Shown: piece after piece, positions 11,927-20,908 of the stretch
Layout: each line of letters opens with the position of its first letter
How positions within the stretch are numbered: the first letter of the stretch is position 1
Origin: Paracidovorax konjaci
GTDB taxonomy: Bacteria; Pseudomonadota; Gammaproteobacteria; Burkholderiales; Burkholderiaceae_C
Length of the DNA: 64,000 bases
Direction: 5' to 3'
Assembly: GCF_900112675.1 (NCBI RefSeq)
Contig: NZ_FOMQ01000005.1
Span: forward strand, 186,001-250,000
Translations under genes and position numbers: made by a program
Notes under the pieces: model-generated
What the model saw: only the letters and a program-made list of their open reading frames with translations
Told to the model about the DNA's origin: nothing
The model's database searches: none

Positions 11927-13192
11927 TCAGTCCTCCTTCTCCATCACGCCGCGCCAGTATTCGTACATGCCGCGGATCAGCGTCTCGGTGACCATGTGGT
12001 CGGTATCGCCCACGCCGTGGCCGCCCAGTTCCACCAGCGCGCGGTGGAAAGGCTTCTGCCCGAAGCCCTGCTGCGAGAACTCGATCACCTCGCCGTCATC
12101 GGCCGAGACGAATCCGGCGGGACCGAACAGGTTGGCCTGCCGCAGGCGGCGCTCGGTCATCTCGTCGGTGTCGTCCTCAAAGCCGAAATGCGTCCACTCG
12201 AAGTCGAACGCGTCGTGGCCCACGGGCTGGATGTGGCGCGTGGAGACGCTGTTGACCTGCTGCTGCAGGATCACGCTGGGGAACAGCGTGGTCATCACCG
12301 CCGTGGGACCGCCCCACCAGGGCTCGGGCACGATGTCGAGGAAGCGCGGGTCTTCCAGCTGCATACCGGCCTTGAAGCTGGAGACGTTGGACACGTCGGA
12401 TTGCTTCTTGGCCTCGCCGCGCGTGGACACCATGGCCGCGTGGCGGTGGCGCGCGTCCATCTTCAGTTCGGACTTGTTGTCCGCCCGCCAGAGGCCGAAG
12501 GTGACGAACCACGTGTGCAGCAGGCCGGGGTGGTAGGGGTCCTTGATGTTCTCCTGCATCAGCTTCCAGTTGCCCGGAATGCGCTGGCGGTTGTAGCCCA
12601 GGATCTTGAGCTTGCGGCCGTTGAACAGGCGGTCGAAATAGCCCAGGATCGCCGGGCCCATGAAGTCTTCCAGCGATTCGATACCGTGGTCGAACGAGGC
12701 GAAGACGACGCCGCCGAGCGCGGCCACCTTGAGACGCGTGAGGCCGTGCTCATCCAGCGTGAAGTCCGCCGGCATGCCGCCGTGCACCTTGCCGTCCTGC
12801 TTCACGCCACGCCGGAAGGGCACGCCCTGCAGCGCACCGTCGAGCTTGTAGTTCCACTGGTGGTAGGGGCAGACGAACTCCTTGCGGTTGCCGTGGCGCT
12901 CGCGGCAGAAACGCATGCCGCGGTGCGCGCAGACGTTCTCCACCACGTGCAGTTGCATGTCTTCGCCGCGCACCAGGATCACCGAGCGCTCGCCGATGGC
13001 CGTGCGCTTGAAGTCGCCCGGGTTCGGCACCTCCGCCTCCAGGCCCACGTAGCACCAGTGGTTGCGGTAGAAGAAGCGTTCCAGCTCGCGGCGGTAGATC
13101 GCCTCGCTGGTGTAGGCGGCGAAGGGCACGCGGTGGGTGCTGGGGCTCTCCCAGACGGGCTGCAATGGAAAAACGGGGTGGGGCGTACTCAT
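11927..13192 (-). CDS. nagG: Salicylate 5-hydroxylase large (alpha) subunit NagG
   Basis: The 421-residue catalytic subunit converts salicylate to gentisate. The Rieske motif is CxH-x17-CxxH (CAHRG...CPYHQW). The mononuclear iron ligands are in DPYHPGLLH, which gives the D-x2-H-x4-H pattern. Salicylate 5-hydroxylases pair such a subunit with a small NagH and share electron carriers with other dioxygenases; here the reductase and ferredoxin genes flank it in one operon. Substrate assignment rests on the operon order nagAa-G-H-Ab, the NagR-like regulator and the gentisate pathway 11 kb away. Confidence 0.9.
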   Translation of the reverse strand: MSTPHPVFPLQPVWESPSTHRVPFAAYTSEAIYRRELERFFYRNHWCYVGLEAEVPNPGDFKRTAIGERSVILVRGEDMQLHVVENVCAHRGMRFCRERHGNRKEFVCPYHQWNYKLDGALQGVPFRRGVKQDGKVHGGMPADFTLDEHGLTRLKVAALGGVVFASFDHGIESLEDFMGPAILGYFDRLFNGRKLKILGYNRQRIPGNWKLMQENIKDPYHPGLLHTWFVTFGLWRADNKSELKMDARHRHAAMVSTRGEAKKQSDVSNVSSFKAGMQLEDPRFLDIVPEPWWGGPTAVMTTLFPSVILQQQVNSVSTRHIQPVGHDAFDFEWTHFGFEDDTDEMTERRLRQANLFGPAGFVSADDGEVIEFSQQGFGQKPFHRALVELGGHGVGDTDHMVTETLIRGMYEYWRGVMEKED

Positions 13193-13216
13193 GTCGTTGT
13201 CTCCTGGGAATTCGTT

Positions 13217-14212
13217 TCAGGGCGTGCTGGCGTAGAAAGCGTCGGCGTACAGGTGCTCGGGAGCAATGCCGCGCTGGCGGGCCAGCAGCGACACGGCCTC
13301 CACCATCGGCGGCGATCCGCACAGGTACGCACGCCAGCCTTCCAGCGAAGGCCAGTCCTGCGCGATCGCATCGGTGACGAGGCCCGTGCGCTGCCCCGGC
13401 GCTGCATCGGCCGCGGTCACCACCGCATGCACCTGCAATTGCGGATGCCGCTCCTGCAGCGCGGCCAGCCACTGCAGGCCATAGACGTCACGCGCAGACC
13501 GTGCACCGGCATAGACGTGGATCGGGTTGCGCATGCCGGCTTCCAGCGCGCCGCGCACGATGGAGAGGATCGGCGCTAGCCCCGTGCCGCCCGCCACGCA
13601 GAGCATGGGGCCCTCGTACTTGCGGCGCAGGTAGGCCGAGCCCAGCGGCCCGCTCACGCGCACCGCATCGCCCACGGCCAGCACGTTCGCCACATGGCTG
13701 GATGCGAGCCCGCCTTCGACCAACCGCACGTGGAATTCGAGTTCGTCATGGTGCGGCAGCCCGGCCATCGAATACGGCCGCACCAGGCCCGGGCCGAACT
13801 GCAATTGCGCGTACTGCCCCGGCGAGAAGTCCAGCGCCTTGGCCGGCTTCAGAAGCAGGCGGCGGATGTCGTGCGTGAGCGTTTCCACCGCCGTCACCGT
13901 GGCGCGGAGCGTGCGCGCCGTGTGAACCACCACCTCGTCGGGCTCGGGGATCTCGATGGTGCAGGACTCGCTCAGCACCGTCTGGCAGGCCATCACGTAC
14001 TGCGCCTCGCCATCGCCGCCCAGGGGCGGCATGCGCAGCGCCTGCCCGGAATCCATCACCTCGCCCGCGACCACCTTGCAGCGGCAGGTGCCGCAGCGCC
14101 CGGCCATGCAGCTGTAGGAGACGGGAATCTGGTGCTCGCGCAACACCTCCAGCAGGTTGGCGCCAGGTGCCACCGGCAGCACGCGGCCCAGCGGCTCGAT
14201 ATGCAATTCCAT
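13217..14212 (-). CDS. nagAa: Ferredoxin reductase NagAa of salicylate 5-hydroxylase
   Basis: The 331-residue protein is the first gene of the operon. A plant-type [2Fe-2S] domain is at the N-terminus (SYSCMAGRCGTCRC, later MACQ). It is followed by an FAD-binding domain (RPYSMAGLP) and an NAD-binding domain (GGTGLAPILSIVRGALEAG). The sequence closely follows the NagAa/NdoR type. The start MELHIEPLG at 14212 is chosen because it matches the family start; further upstream the frame is open but lies in the promoter region. Confidence 0.92.
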   Translation of the reverse strand: MELHIEPLGRVLPVAPGANLLEVLREHQIPVSYSCMAGRCGTCRCKVVAGEVMDSGQALRMPPLGGDGEAQYVMACQTVLSESCTIEIPEPDEVVVHTARTLRATVTAVETLTHDIRRLLLKPAKALDFSPGQYAQLQFGPGLVRPYSMAGLPHHDELEFHVRLVEGGLASSHVANVLAVGDAVRVSGPLGSAYLRRKYEGPMLCVAGGTGLAPILSIVRGALEAGMRNPIHVYAGARSARDVYGLQWLAALQERHPQLQVHAVVTAADAAPGQRTGLVTDAIAQDWPSLEGWRAYLCGSPPMVEAVSLLARQRGIAPEHLYADAFYASTP

Positions 14213-14322
14213 CGTGGGTTGTCTCGTGTCGTCGTTATGGCCCCGATCATTCCTTCGATCCAATAATCAGCCAATAGAATGTCGTGAATACATCCCATCA
14301 CTGGCATCAATAAAGGGGCGGC
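14213..14322. promoter_or_regulatory. Divergent nagAa/nagR promoter region
   Basis: This 110-bp AT-richer gap separates the divergent operon and regulator. On the minus strand TTGGAT (plus-strand 14258-14263) and CATAAC (14234-14239) are 18 bp apart and could be the nagAa -35 and -10. At 14281-14289 the minus strand reads ATTCACGAC, resembling the first half of the NahR/NagR recognition site (ATTCACGCT as I recall it); the second half is poor. The elements are suggestive only. Confidence 0.4.
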
Positions 14323-15234
14323 ATGGAACTGGAAGACATCGACCTCAACCTGCTGGTGGTCTTCCAGCAGTTGCTGGTCACGCGCAAGGTGTCGCAGGCC
14401 GCTGAAAACCTGGGCCTCACGCAGCCGGCGGTGAGCAACGCGCTGGCGCGGCTGCGCCGCCTGCTGGGCAACGAACTCTTCCTGCGAACGGCCCACGGCA
14501 TGCAGCCCACGCCTTATGCCGACCAGCTCGCGGAATCGGTGTCGTACGCGCTGGCCATGATCCACGGCGCGCTCAACCACAAGCAGGGGTTCGATCCCGC
14601 CACCAGCCGGCGCGTATTCAAGGTCGGCATGACGGACATCGGCGAGATCTACTTCCTGCCGCGCCTGCTGGAGCGGCTGCGCCAGACAGCGCCGGGCGTG
14701 CGCCTGACCACCGTGCGCAACAGCGCAACGGACCTGAAGGACGCCATGGAGGCCGGCAAGGTGGACCTGGCCGTGGGCCTGTTGCCGCAGCTCAAGGCCG
14801 GCTTCTTCCAGCGCCGGCTGTTCCGCCAGCCCTACGTGTGCCTGTTCCGCCAGGGCCACCCGCTGCACAAGCGCCGCCGCATCGGCCTGGCGGAGTTTTC
14901 AAAGGCGGAGCACGTGGTGGTGGTCTCCGAAGGCACCGGCCACGGCAAGGTGGACGAGCTGCTGGAGCGCATGGGCGTGGCCCGCGACGTGCGCCTGACG
15001 GTGCCGCATTTCGTGGCCATCGGCCACATCCTGCAGGCCACGCAGATGGTGGCCACCGTGCCCGAGAAGATGGCCCAGAGCATGGCCGAGCCCTTCGGGC
15101 TGGCCTATGCGCCCCACCCCGCCAAATTGCCGCAGGTGGCGATCAATCTGTTCTGGCACACGAAGTACCACCGGGATCCGGGGAACCAGTGGTTGCGGGG
15201 GGTGTTGGTGGAGATGTTTGCGGAAGGGGATTGA
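14323..15234 (+). CDS. nagR: LysR-family regulator NagR/NahR type
   Basis: The 303-residue protein has an N-terminal winged HTH (QAAENLGLTQPAVSNALARLRRLLG) and a LysR substrate-binding domain, with the NahR-like start MELEDIDLNLLVVF. NahR and NagR bind salicylate and activate catabolic operons. Divergent placement next to nagAa is the classical arrangement, so it most likely activates the hydroxylase operon in response to salicylate. It is convergent with the GntR gene (45-bp gap, no obvious terminator). Confidence 0.9.
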   Translation: MELEDIDLNLLVVFQQLLVTRKVSQAAENLGLTQPAVSNALARLRRLLGNELFLRTAHGMQPTPYADQLAESVSYALAMIHGALNHKQGFDPATSRRVFKVGMTDIGEIYFLPRLLERLRQTAPGVRLTTVRNSATDLKDAMEAGKVDLAVGLLPQLKAGFFQRRLFRQPYVCLFRQGHPLHKRRRIGLAEFSKAEHVVVVSEGTGHGKVDELLERMGVARDVRLTVPHFVAIGHILQATQMVATVPEKMAQSMAEPFGLAYAPHPAKLPQVAINLFWHTKYHRDPGNQWLRGVLVEMFAEGD

Positions 15235-15279
15235 GCGGGGATGACCCCTGCGCAAGTCGGTGCGCGGCAGCCTCCGAGG

Positions 15280-16023
15280 CTACGACGGCAGCGGATCCGA
15301 CTGCCGCAGCCGCATCGACACCCAGAACCGCTCTGCCGGATGGACGGATACCGACATCTCAAAGGCCACGCCATCGGCGTCGAAATAGTGCCGGATCACC
15401 TTGAGCACCACGGCCCCCGGGGCGAGTTGCAGCTTCTCCGCCAACGTGCCGGCAACGGTCGCTGCATGGATTTCCTGCCGAATCTCGGCGATGCGCCGGC
15501 CGTAGCGCGATTCGATCAACGCGCAGATCAGCGTGCCCGGCTCCTGGCGCACCATCGTGCCGACCGCTTCATAGGCAGGGTCCACATAAACGTCGGTCCA
15601 GCCTACCGGCAGGCCGCCGTCGGCGTCGGCCTCCAGCCGCAGGCTGGAGATGCGCAGCCAGCGGGAGCCCGGTGCACAGCCCAGCTCGCGCGCCTTTCCC
15701 ACGCCCAGTTCCACCTCGCCCACCGACTGCACCCGGCGTATGTGGGTGGCGCTGAATTGCACCAGATCGTCCACAGACGCCAGCGTCGGGCGAAAGCCTG
15801 AGCGCACCTGCGCCGACTCCACCCGGGTGCCGACGTTCTTGCGCCGCGACACCAGCCCCTGTGCCTGCAGTTCCGTCAGTGCCGCCCGGATGGTGTGCCG
15901 GCTGGTCCCGTAATGGGCGCACAACTCGAGTTCGGTCGGTAGCAGGCTGCCGACCGCGAAATGGCCGGTGGTGATGGACTCGGTCAGGTGGCGGGCAATG
16001 TCCGCGTAGTGGGGCCTTTTCAT
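15280..16023 (-). CDS. GntR/HutC-family transcriptional regulator
   Basis: The 247-residue protein has an N-terminal GntR winged HTH (LPTELELCAHYGTSRHTIRAALTELQAQGLV) and a C-terminal UTRA ligand-binding domain that ends in HPAERFWVSMRLR. It is divergent from the lyase gene at 16123. The gap contains two palindromes (16065-16080 and 16089-16102) that fit GntR-family operators, so it probably represses both itself and the lyase-transport-fumarase operon. The ligand is likely the carboxylate taken up through the TctC-type protein. Confidence 0.9.
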   Translation of the reverse strand: MKRPHYADIARHLTESITTGHFAVGSLLPTELELCAHYGTSRHTIRAALTELQAQGLVSRRKNVGTRVESAQVRSGFRPTLASVDDLVQFSATHIRRVQSVGEVELGVGKARELGCAPGSRWLRISSLRLEADADGGLPVGWTDVYVDPAYEAVGTMVRQEPGTLICALIESRYGRRIAEIRQEIHAATVAGTLAEKLQLAPGAVVLKVIRHYFDADGVAFEMSVSVHPAERFWVSMRLRQSDPLPS

Positions 16024-16064
16024 GTCCCTCGATTATTCCAGACAGGGTAATCACTGAGCCATCG

Positions 16065-16102
16065 ATATGTCCGAACATATAAAGTCATTATGTTCGAACA
16101 TA
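16065..16102. promoter_or_regulatory. Tandem GntR operators
   Basis: ATATGTCCGAACATAT (16065-16080, one mismatched pair) and TATGTTCGAACATA (16089-16102, perfect) share the core ATGT-YCGA-ACAT. Their centres are 23 bp apart, about two helical turns, in the gap between gntR and the lyase gene. The ATG inside the second palindrome (16090) is therefore unlikely to be the lyase start. Confidence 0.7.
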
Positions 16103-16122
16103 TCAACGAATGGGCTTGTCCG

Positions 16123-17511
16123 ATGTCCTCCTCCGATCCGTCCACACCGCTTTTTCCCGCCGCCAGCACGGTGGTCGATTCCATCCTGTTCCGCGATGCC
16201 TTCGGAACGGCAGCCATGCGCGGGTTGTTTTCCGACCGCGCACTCGTGCAGCGCTACATCGACGCGGAAATCGCACTGGCCCGTGCCGAGGCCCGCTGCG
16301 GCGTGATCCCGGCCGAGGCGGCCGAGGCGATCGCCCGCGAGTCGCGCCTGGATCGCATCGACTTTGACCACATGCGCGAAGAAACCGACATCGTCGGCTA
16401 TCCCATCCTGCCCCTGGTGCATCAGCTCGCGAAAATGTGTGGCGAGGCCGGTCGCTACCTGCATTGGGGCGCGACCACCCAGGACATCATGGACACGGCG
16501 GTGGCACTGCAGGTGCGCGACGCGCTCGACGCCATCGATGCCGACATCCGCGCACTGCGCTCCATCCTGGCCGGCCTGGCGAAGAAGCACCGCGACACGC
16601 CCATGGCCGGCCGCACGCACCTGCAGCAGGCGCTTCCGGTGACCTTCGGCTACAAGGCCGCGATCTGGCTGGCAATGTTCGACCGCCACCAGCAACGCAT
16701 CGCCGAGCTGCGCCCGCGGGTCGCGGTGGTCGAGTTCGCCGGCGCAGCCGGAACGCTGGCATCGCTGGGCGGCAAGGGCCTGGAAGTGCAGGCCGCCATG
16801 GCTGAAGAACTGGGCCTGGGCGTGCCCGCCACCACGTGGCACGTGGCGCGTGATGGCTTCGCCGAGGCGGTGAACCTGCTTGCGCTCGTCACCGGCTCGC
16901 TCGGCAAGATCGCGCTGGACATCATGATCATGGCCAGCACCGAGTTCGCCGAGGTGTACGAGCCCTTCGTCAAGGGCCGGGGTGCCAGCAGCACCATGCC
17001 GCAGAAGCGCAACCCGATTTCCAGCGAACTGATGCTGGCAGCCTCCAAGGCGGTCCGCCAGCATGCGGGCCTGATGGTCGACGCGATGGTGCAGGACTTC
17101 GAGCGCGCCACGGGACCATGGCATGCGGAATGGATCGCCATCCCCGAGAGCTTCATCCTCACTGCCGGTGCACTGCACCAGGCGAAGTTCGCGCTCGGCG
17201 GCCTGATCGTCGATGAGAACCGCATGCGGCACAACCTGGGTCTGAGCCGCGGCCTGATCGTGGCCGAGGCCGTGATGATGGGCTTGGCACCCGCACTGGG
17301 CCGCCAGCAGGCGCACGACGTGGTGTACGACGCCTGCCGCACCGTCAATGAGCAGGGCGGCACGCTGGCCGAGGCACTGGCCGCGCTGCCCGCGGTCACG
17401 CAGCACCTCGACCGGGCTGCCATCGACCGCCTGACCGATCCCGCGAACTACCTCGGCCTCGCGCCGCAGATGGTCGACCGCGCGCTCGAACTGTCGGCGC
17501 GCATCGCCTGA
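16123..17511 (+). CDS. Fumarase/aspartase-superfamily lyase (PcaB-like)
   Basis: The 462-residue protein has the superfamily signature GRGASSTMPQKRNP and the TTQDIMDTA region. It resembles 3-carboxy-cis,cis-muconate cycloisomerase (PcaB) in overall pattern (WHAEW, GLIVAEAV), and annotation pipelines would probably call it PcaB or adenylosuccinate lyase family. No other protocatechuate gene is near. The neighbours (TctC-type binding protein, class I fumarase) suggest instead a lyase that releases fumarate from an imported carboxylate; this is inference. The ATG at 16123 is used because the one at 16090 lies within an operator. Confidence 0.8.
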   Translation: MSSSDPSTPLFPAASTVVDSILFRDAFGTAAMRGLFSDRALVQRYIDAEIALARAEARCGVIPAEAAEAIARESRLDRIDFDHMREETDIVGYPILPLVHQLAKMCGEAGRYLHWGATTQDIMDTAVALQVRDALDAIDADIRALRSILAGLAKKHRDTPMAGRTHLQQALPVTFGYKAAIWLAMFDRHQQRIAELRPRVAVVEFAGAAGTLASLGGKGLEVQAAMAEELGLGVPATTWHVARDGFAEAVNLLALVTGSLGKIALDIMIMASTEFAEVYEPFVKGRGASSTMPQKRNPISSELMLAASKAVRQHAGLMVDAMVQDFERATGPWHAEWIAIPESFILTAGALHQAKFALGGLIVDENRMRHNLGLSRGLIVAEAVMMGLAPALGRQQAHDVVYDACRTVNEQGGTLAEALAALPAVTQHLDRAAIDRLTDPANYLGLAPQMVDRALELSARIA

Positions 17512-17574
17512 CGGCGGCGCACGCCGCGACCGCTCGTTTCCCTGTTCCGCCCCCTTTCACTCCCGGAGAGTCCC

Positions 17575-18552
17575 ATGGCCCTGCTGCGCCGCACCGTCCT
17601 CACCTTCGCTCTCACGGCCGCTTGCGCCGCCGCCCACGCCCAGGGCTATCCAGCACGACCGATCACCTGGGTCGTGCCTTTCGCCGCGGGAGGCCCGACC
17701 GATGCCATGGCGCGCGATGTGGCGGACAACGTCTCCCGGCAGCTTGGCCAGACCATCCTGATCGAGAACGCCGGCGGCGCCGGCGGCACCATCGGCGCAA
17801 CGAAAGTGGCCCGCACTGCACCCGATGGCTACACCATGCTGGTGGGCCACATGGGCTACATGGGCGCGGCGCCGGCGCTCTACAAAAAGCTCGCTTATGA
17901 CCCGGTCAAGGACTTCGAACCCGTGTTCCGCTTCCCGGACACACCGCTGGTGCTGCTCGTCGCCAAGAATTCGCCCTACCAAAGTGCCGAAGAACTGATC
18001 GCCTTCGGCAAGAAGAATCCGGGCAAACTGAACTTCGGCAACGCCGGCGTTGGCTCCACCTCGCACCTGGTGGCAGCACTGTTCGCCAGCCGGGCGGGCA
18101 TCGAGATCACTTCGGTGTCGTACAAAGGGGCCGCCCCCGCCATGACGGACCTGATCGCCGGCCAGCTCGACGCGATGTTCGACCAGACCAACACGGCGAT
18201 GCCGCAGCTCGCTGGTGGCCGCATCCAGGCCATCGGGCTCACCTCCGATAAGGAAATGCCCCAATTTCCTGGCGTGCCGCCACTCGGCCAGAAGGTCGTG
18301 CCCGGCTTCGAGACGGCCACCTGGTACGGCATCTACGCTCCGCGCGGCACACCGAAGGACGTGGTGCAGAAGCTCTACCAAGCCTATGCCAAGGCCATGG
18401 AGAACCCTGCGTGGAAGAAGAAGATGGCCGACCAGGGCATTCGCCTGTTGCCCGACGCGCAGTACGCGCCCGAAGCCTTCGGCAAACATACCGCTGCCGA
18501 GGTACAGACCTGGCGCAAGGTCGCGGCCGACGCGAAGATCTCGCTGGACTGA
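17575..18552 (+). CDS. Bug/TctC-family tripartite tricarboxylate transporter substrate-binding protein
   Basis: The 325-residue periplasmic protein has a signal peptide (LTFALTAACAAAHAQG) and the family marks YPARPITWVVPFAAGGPTD, ENAGGAGG and NFGNAGVGS. Bug proteins bind carboxylated solutes with their two lobes. No TctA or TctB membrane gene is in the window, which is common for this expanded family in Burkholderiales. It lies between a lyase and a fumarase gene under a GntR regulator, so its ligand is probably the substrate of that pathway. Confidence 0.92.
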   Translation: MALLRRTVLTFALTAACAAAHAQGYPARPITWVVPFAAGGPTDAMARDVADNVSRQLGQTILIENAGGAGGTIGATKVARTAPDGYTMLVGHMGYMGAAPALYKKLAYDPVKDFEPVFRFPDTPLVLLVAKNSPYQSAEELIAFGKKNPGKLNFGNAGVGSTSHLVAALFASRAGIEITSVSYKGAAPAMTDLIAGQLDAMFDQTNTAMPQLAGGRIQAIGLTSDKEMPQFPGVPPLGQKVVPGFETATWYGIYAPRGTPKDVVQKLYQAYAKAMENPAWKKKMADQGIRLLPDAQYAPEAFGKHTAAEVQTWRKVAADAKISLD

Positions 18553-18574
18553 ACGGCGACGAACTCCCCCACAC

Positions 18575-20077
18575 ATGGCATCCATCGCCCAAGAAGATCT
18601 CGAAGACGGCATCGCCGATGCGCTGCAGTACGTCAGCTGCTTCCATCCGCCGGATTTCGTGCAAGCCCTGCGCGCTGCATGGGAGGCCGAGACGCATCCG
18701 GCAGCCCGCGACGCACTGCTGCAGTTGCTCGTCAACAGCCGCTTGGCCGCGCAGGGCCGGCGGCCGGTCTGCCAGGACACGGGGCTCGCCCAGGTGTTCC
18801 TGCGCATCGGCGTGGGCGCGTGCTTCCACAGGCGCGATGGTGGCGCGCTGCGGACACCCCAGGCCATTGCCAACGCCGCGACCCGGCGTGCCTACACCGA
18901 CCCAGCCAACCCGCTGCGCGCCACGGTGGTTTCCGACCCGCTGGGTGCGCGCCGCAACACCCGCGACAACACGCCGGCGGTGGTGCATTGCGAGATCGTG
19001 GAAGGCCACACGGTCGAAGTGCTGGTCGCGGCCAAGGGCGGCGGCGGGGACCTCAAGGCCCGCTTCGCCACCCTGCTGCCCGGTGACAGCATCGCCGACT
19101 GGGTGGTTCGTGAATTGCCTGGCATGGGAGCCGGCTGGTGCCCACCCGGCACGCTGGGCATCGGCATCGGCGGCACGCCCGAGCAGGCGATGCTGCTGGC
19201 CAAGCAGAGCCTGTTCGCGCCGATCGACATCGGCGCGCTGCAGGCACGTGGCGCCGCCACGCCGGAAGAAGCCCTGCGGCTGGAAGTGCATGCGCGTGCC
19301 AACGCGCTGGGCATCGGCGCGCAGGGCCTGGGCGGACTGGCGACGGTGCTGGACGTCAAGGTGGCAGCCGTGCCCGCGCATGCCGCAGCGCTGCCGGTGG
19401 CGCTGGTGCCCAATTGCGCTGCCACCCGCTGGCTGCGCTTCACCCTCGACGGCCACGGCCCATTGCGGCTCCAGCCACCGCCGGCCTCACTGTGGGACGG
19501 CATTCCGGACCGGCTCGACAGCGCGGGCGCCCTGCGCGTAGACCTCGATACGCTGGACCGCGACCAGGTGGCGGGCTGGCGCGCCGGCCAGACGCTTCTG
19601 CTGTCGGGCCGCCTGCTCACCGCGCGCGACGCGGCGCACCGCCGCCTGGTATCGATGCTCGATGCGGGCCATCCGCTGCCGGTCGACCTGCGCGGCCGCG
19701 TCGTCTATTACGTGGGCCCGGTCGACGCGGTGCCCGGTGAAGCGGTCGGTCCGGCGGGGCCCACCACCGCCACGCGCATGGATGCCTACGTCGAGCCGCT
19801 GCTGGCACGCACCGGCCTGCTGGCCATGATCGGCAAGGCCGAACGGGGCCCCGCGGCGGTGGACGCCATCCGGCGCCACGGCGCGGCGTCGCTGGTCGCC
19901 GTCGGGGGAGCCGCCTACCTGCTGTCCCGCGCGGTGGTCGAAGCCCGTGTGCTGGCCTTCGAGGACCTGGGCATGGAAGCGATACACGAGTTCGTTCTGG
20001 AGGACTTCCCCGTCACCGTGGCCGTCGATGGCACGGGCGCGTCGGTACACCAGACCTGGATGATGGCTGCGGTGTGA
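18575..20077 (+). CDS. Class I (iron-sulfur) fumarate hydratase
   Basis: The 500-residue protein fuses the alpha and beta parts of class I fumarases. The N-terminal part has the cluster cysteine motif VCQDTG (Cys66), TRDNTPAVVHCEI and GGGGDLKARF. The C-terminal part has LLLSGRLLTARDAAH, YVGPVDAVPGE, GPTTATRMDAY and MIGKAERG. It hydrates fumarate to malate, or acts on a close analogue such as mesaconate or tartrate. It follows the TctC gene by 22 bp. As a pathway partner it would dispose of fumarate made by the lyase at 16123. Confidence 0.88.
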   Translation: MASIAQEDLEDGIADALQYVSCFHPPDFVQALRAAWEAETHPAARDALLQLLVNSRLAAQGRRPVCQDTGLAQVFLRIGVGACFHRRDGGALRTPQAIANAATRRAYTDPANPLRATVVSDPLGARRNTRDNTPAVVHCEIVEGHTVEVLVAAKGGGGDLKARFATLLPGDSIADWVVRELPGMGAGWCPPGTLGIGIGGTPEQAMLLAKQSLFAPIDIGALQARGAATPEEALRLEVHARANALGIGAQGLGGLATVLDVKVAAVPAHAAALPVALVPNCAATRWLRFTLDGHGPLRLQPPPASLWDGIPDRLDSAGALRVDLDTLDRDQVAGWRAGQTLLLSGRLLTARDAAHRRLVSMLDAGHPLPVDLRGRVVYYVGPVDAVPGEAVGPAGPTTATRMDAYVEPLLARTGLLAMIGKAERGPAAVDAIRRHGAASLVAVGGAAYLLSRAVVEARVLAFEDLGMEAIHEFVLEDFPVTVAVDGTGASVHQTWMMAAV

Positions 20078-20129
20078 TGCCAGGGCAGGCACCACGCCTT
20101 GCGCACCAGCCCGAAGCCGGCCCTGCCCG

Positions 20130-20867
20130 TCAAAATCGATAACCCACCCCCGCCGTCACCACCAGCGGGTCCAGCCGCACCTTCGCATGCGCGGGCGCAC
20201 CGCCCAGCGCCGGCAGCGTGCCCGTCGCAGTCGTCTTGAGCCAGATCTTCTTCGCATCGACGAAGAAGCTCCAGCGCGGGTCGATCGGCACTTCAATGCC
20301 GGCCTGCAGCACCGGGCCGACGCCGTTCTTCACATCCAGGTTCGACACGAAGCCATCGCGGGACTCCAGCACCAGCGTGTAGTTGATGCCCGCGCCGATG
20401 TAGGGGCGCACGGGCCCTTCCTCCCACAGTTGGCGGCGTACGGACAGCACGGCGGGGCCGTACTTCACTTTGCCGAGCGTGCCCGCGCCGGCCAGGGTGC
20501 CGGTGCCCTTGAGGGCGGTGGTGGGCGGCAGGCCCAGGGCGATTTCGGCGCTCCAGCCCGGGTGGAAGTCGTAGATGGCACCGAAACCCAGGCCGTTGTT
20601 GGAGTCGGCCCGGGCGCTGGCGCCGGGCACGATCTGCCCGCCGGCACGCACTTCGGCCGAGGTGCTGAAGCCGATGTGCGCGGCACCGGCGTAGAGGCGC
20701 CAGGGGGATGGCGCAGACAGGTCCGCCGATGGCATTCGCGCGGCTGCGGCTGGTGCGAGTGGCTGCGTCTGCGCCTGGGCCTGTGCGGGTAGCGCGGCGA
20801 TGAGGCTGCCGATAGCGGCTGCGAAGGCGGCGGCGGCGGCGTGCGGGTGGCGTGCGATGGCTTGCAT
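20130..20867 (-). CDS. ompW: OmpW-family outer-membrane protein
   Basis: The 245-residue protein has a signal peptide (LIAALPAQAQAQ) and an OmpW barrel: AGAAHIGFST, GWSAEIALGLP, RPYIGAGINYT, and the outer-membrane terminal signature ending VTAGVGYRF. OmpW proteins form narrow hydrophobic channels and have been linked to uptake of aromatic compounds. It lies 41 bp after an esterase gene and at the end of a co-directional run with the gentisate operon, so uptake of a hydrophobic aromatic substrate is a plausible role. Confidence 0.9.
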   Translation of the reverse strand: MQAIARHPHAAAAAFAAAIGSLIAALPAQAQAQTQPLAPAAAARMPSADLSAPSPWRLYAGAAHIGFSTSAEVRAGGQIVPGASARADSNNGLGFGAIYDFHPGWSAEIALGLPPTTALKGTGTLAGAGTLGKVKYGPAVLSVRRQLWEEGPVRPYIGAGINYTLVLESRDGFVSNLDVKNGVGPVLQAGIEVPIDPRWSFFVDAKKIWLKTTATGTLPALGGAPAHAKVRLDPLVVTAGVGYRF

Positions 20868-20908
20868 GGTGTGTTCTCCTGGTGGTGTCCGTGTGCCGGC
20901 CCGGCCGA

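Noticed and set aside
16090-16122. ATG at 16090 as start of the PcaB-like lyase
   Set aside because: It lies inside the second GntR operator palindrome and adds residues not expected in the family; 16123 is preferred.
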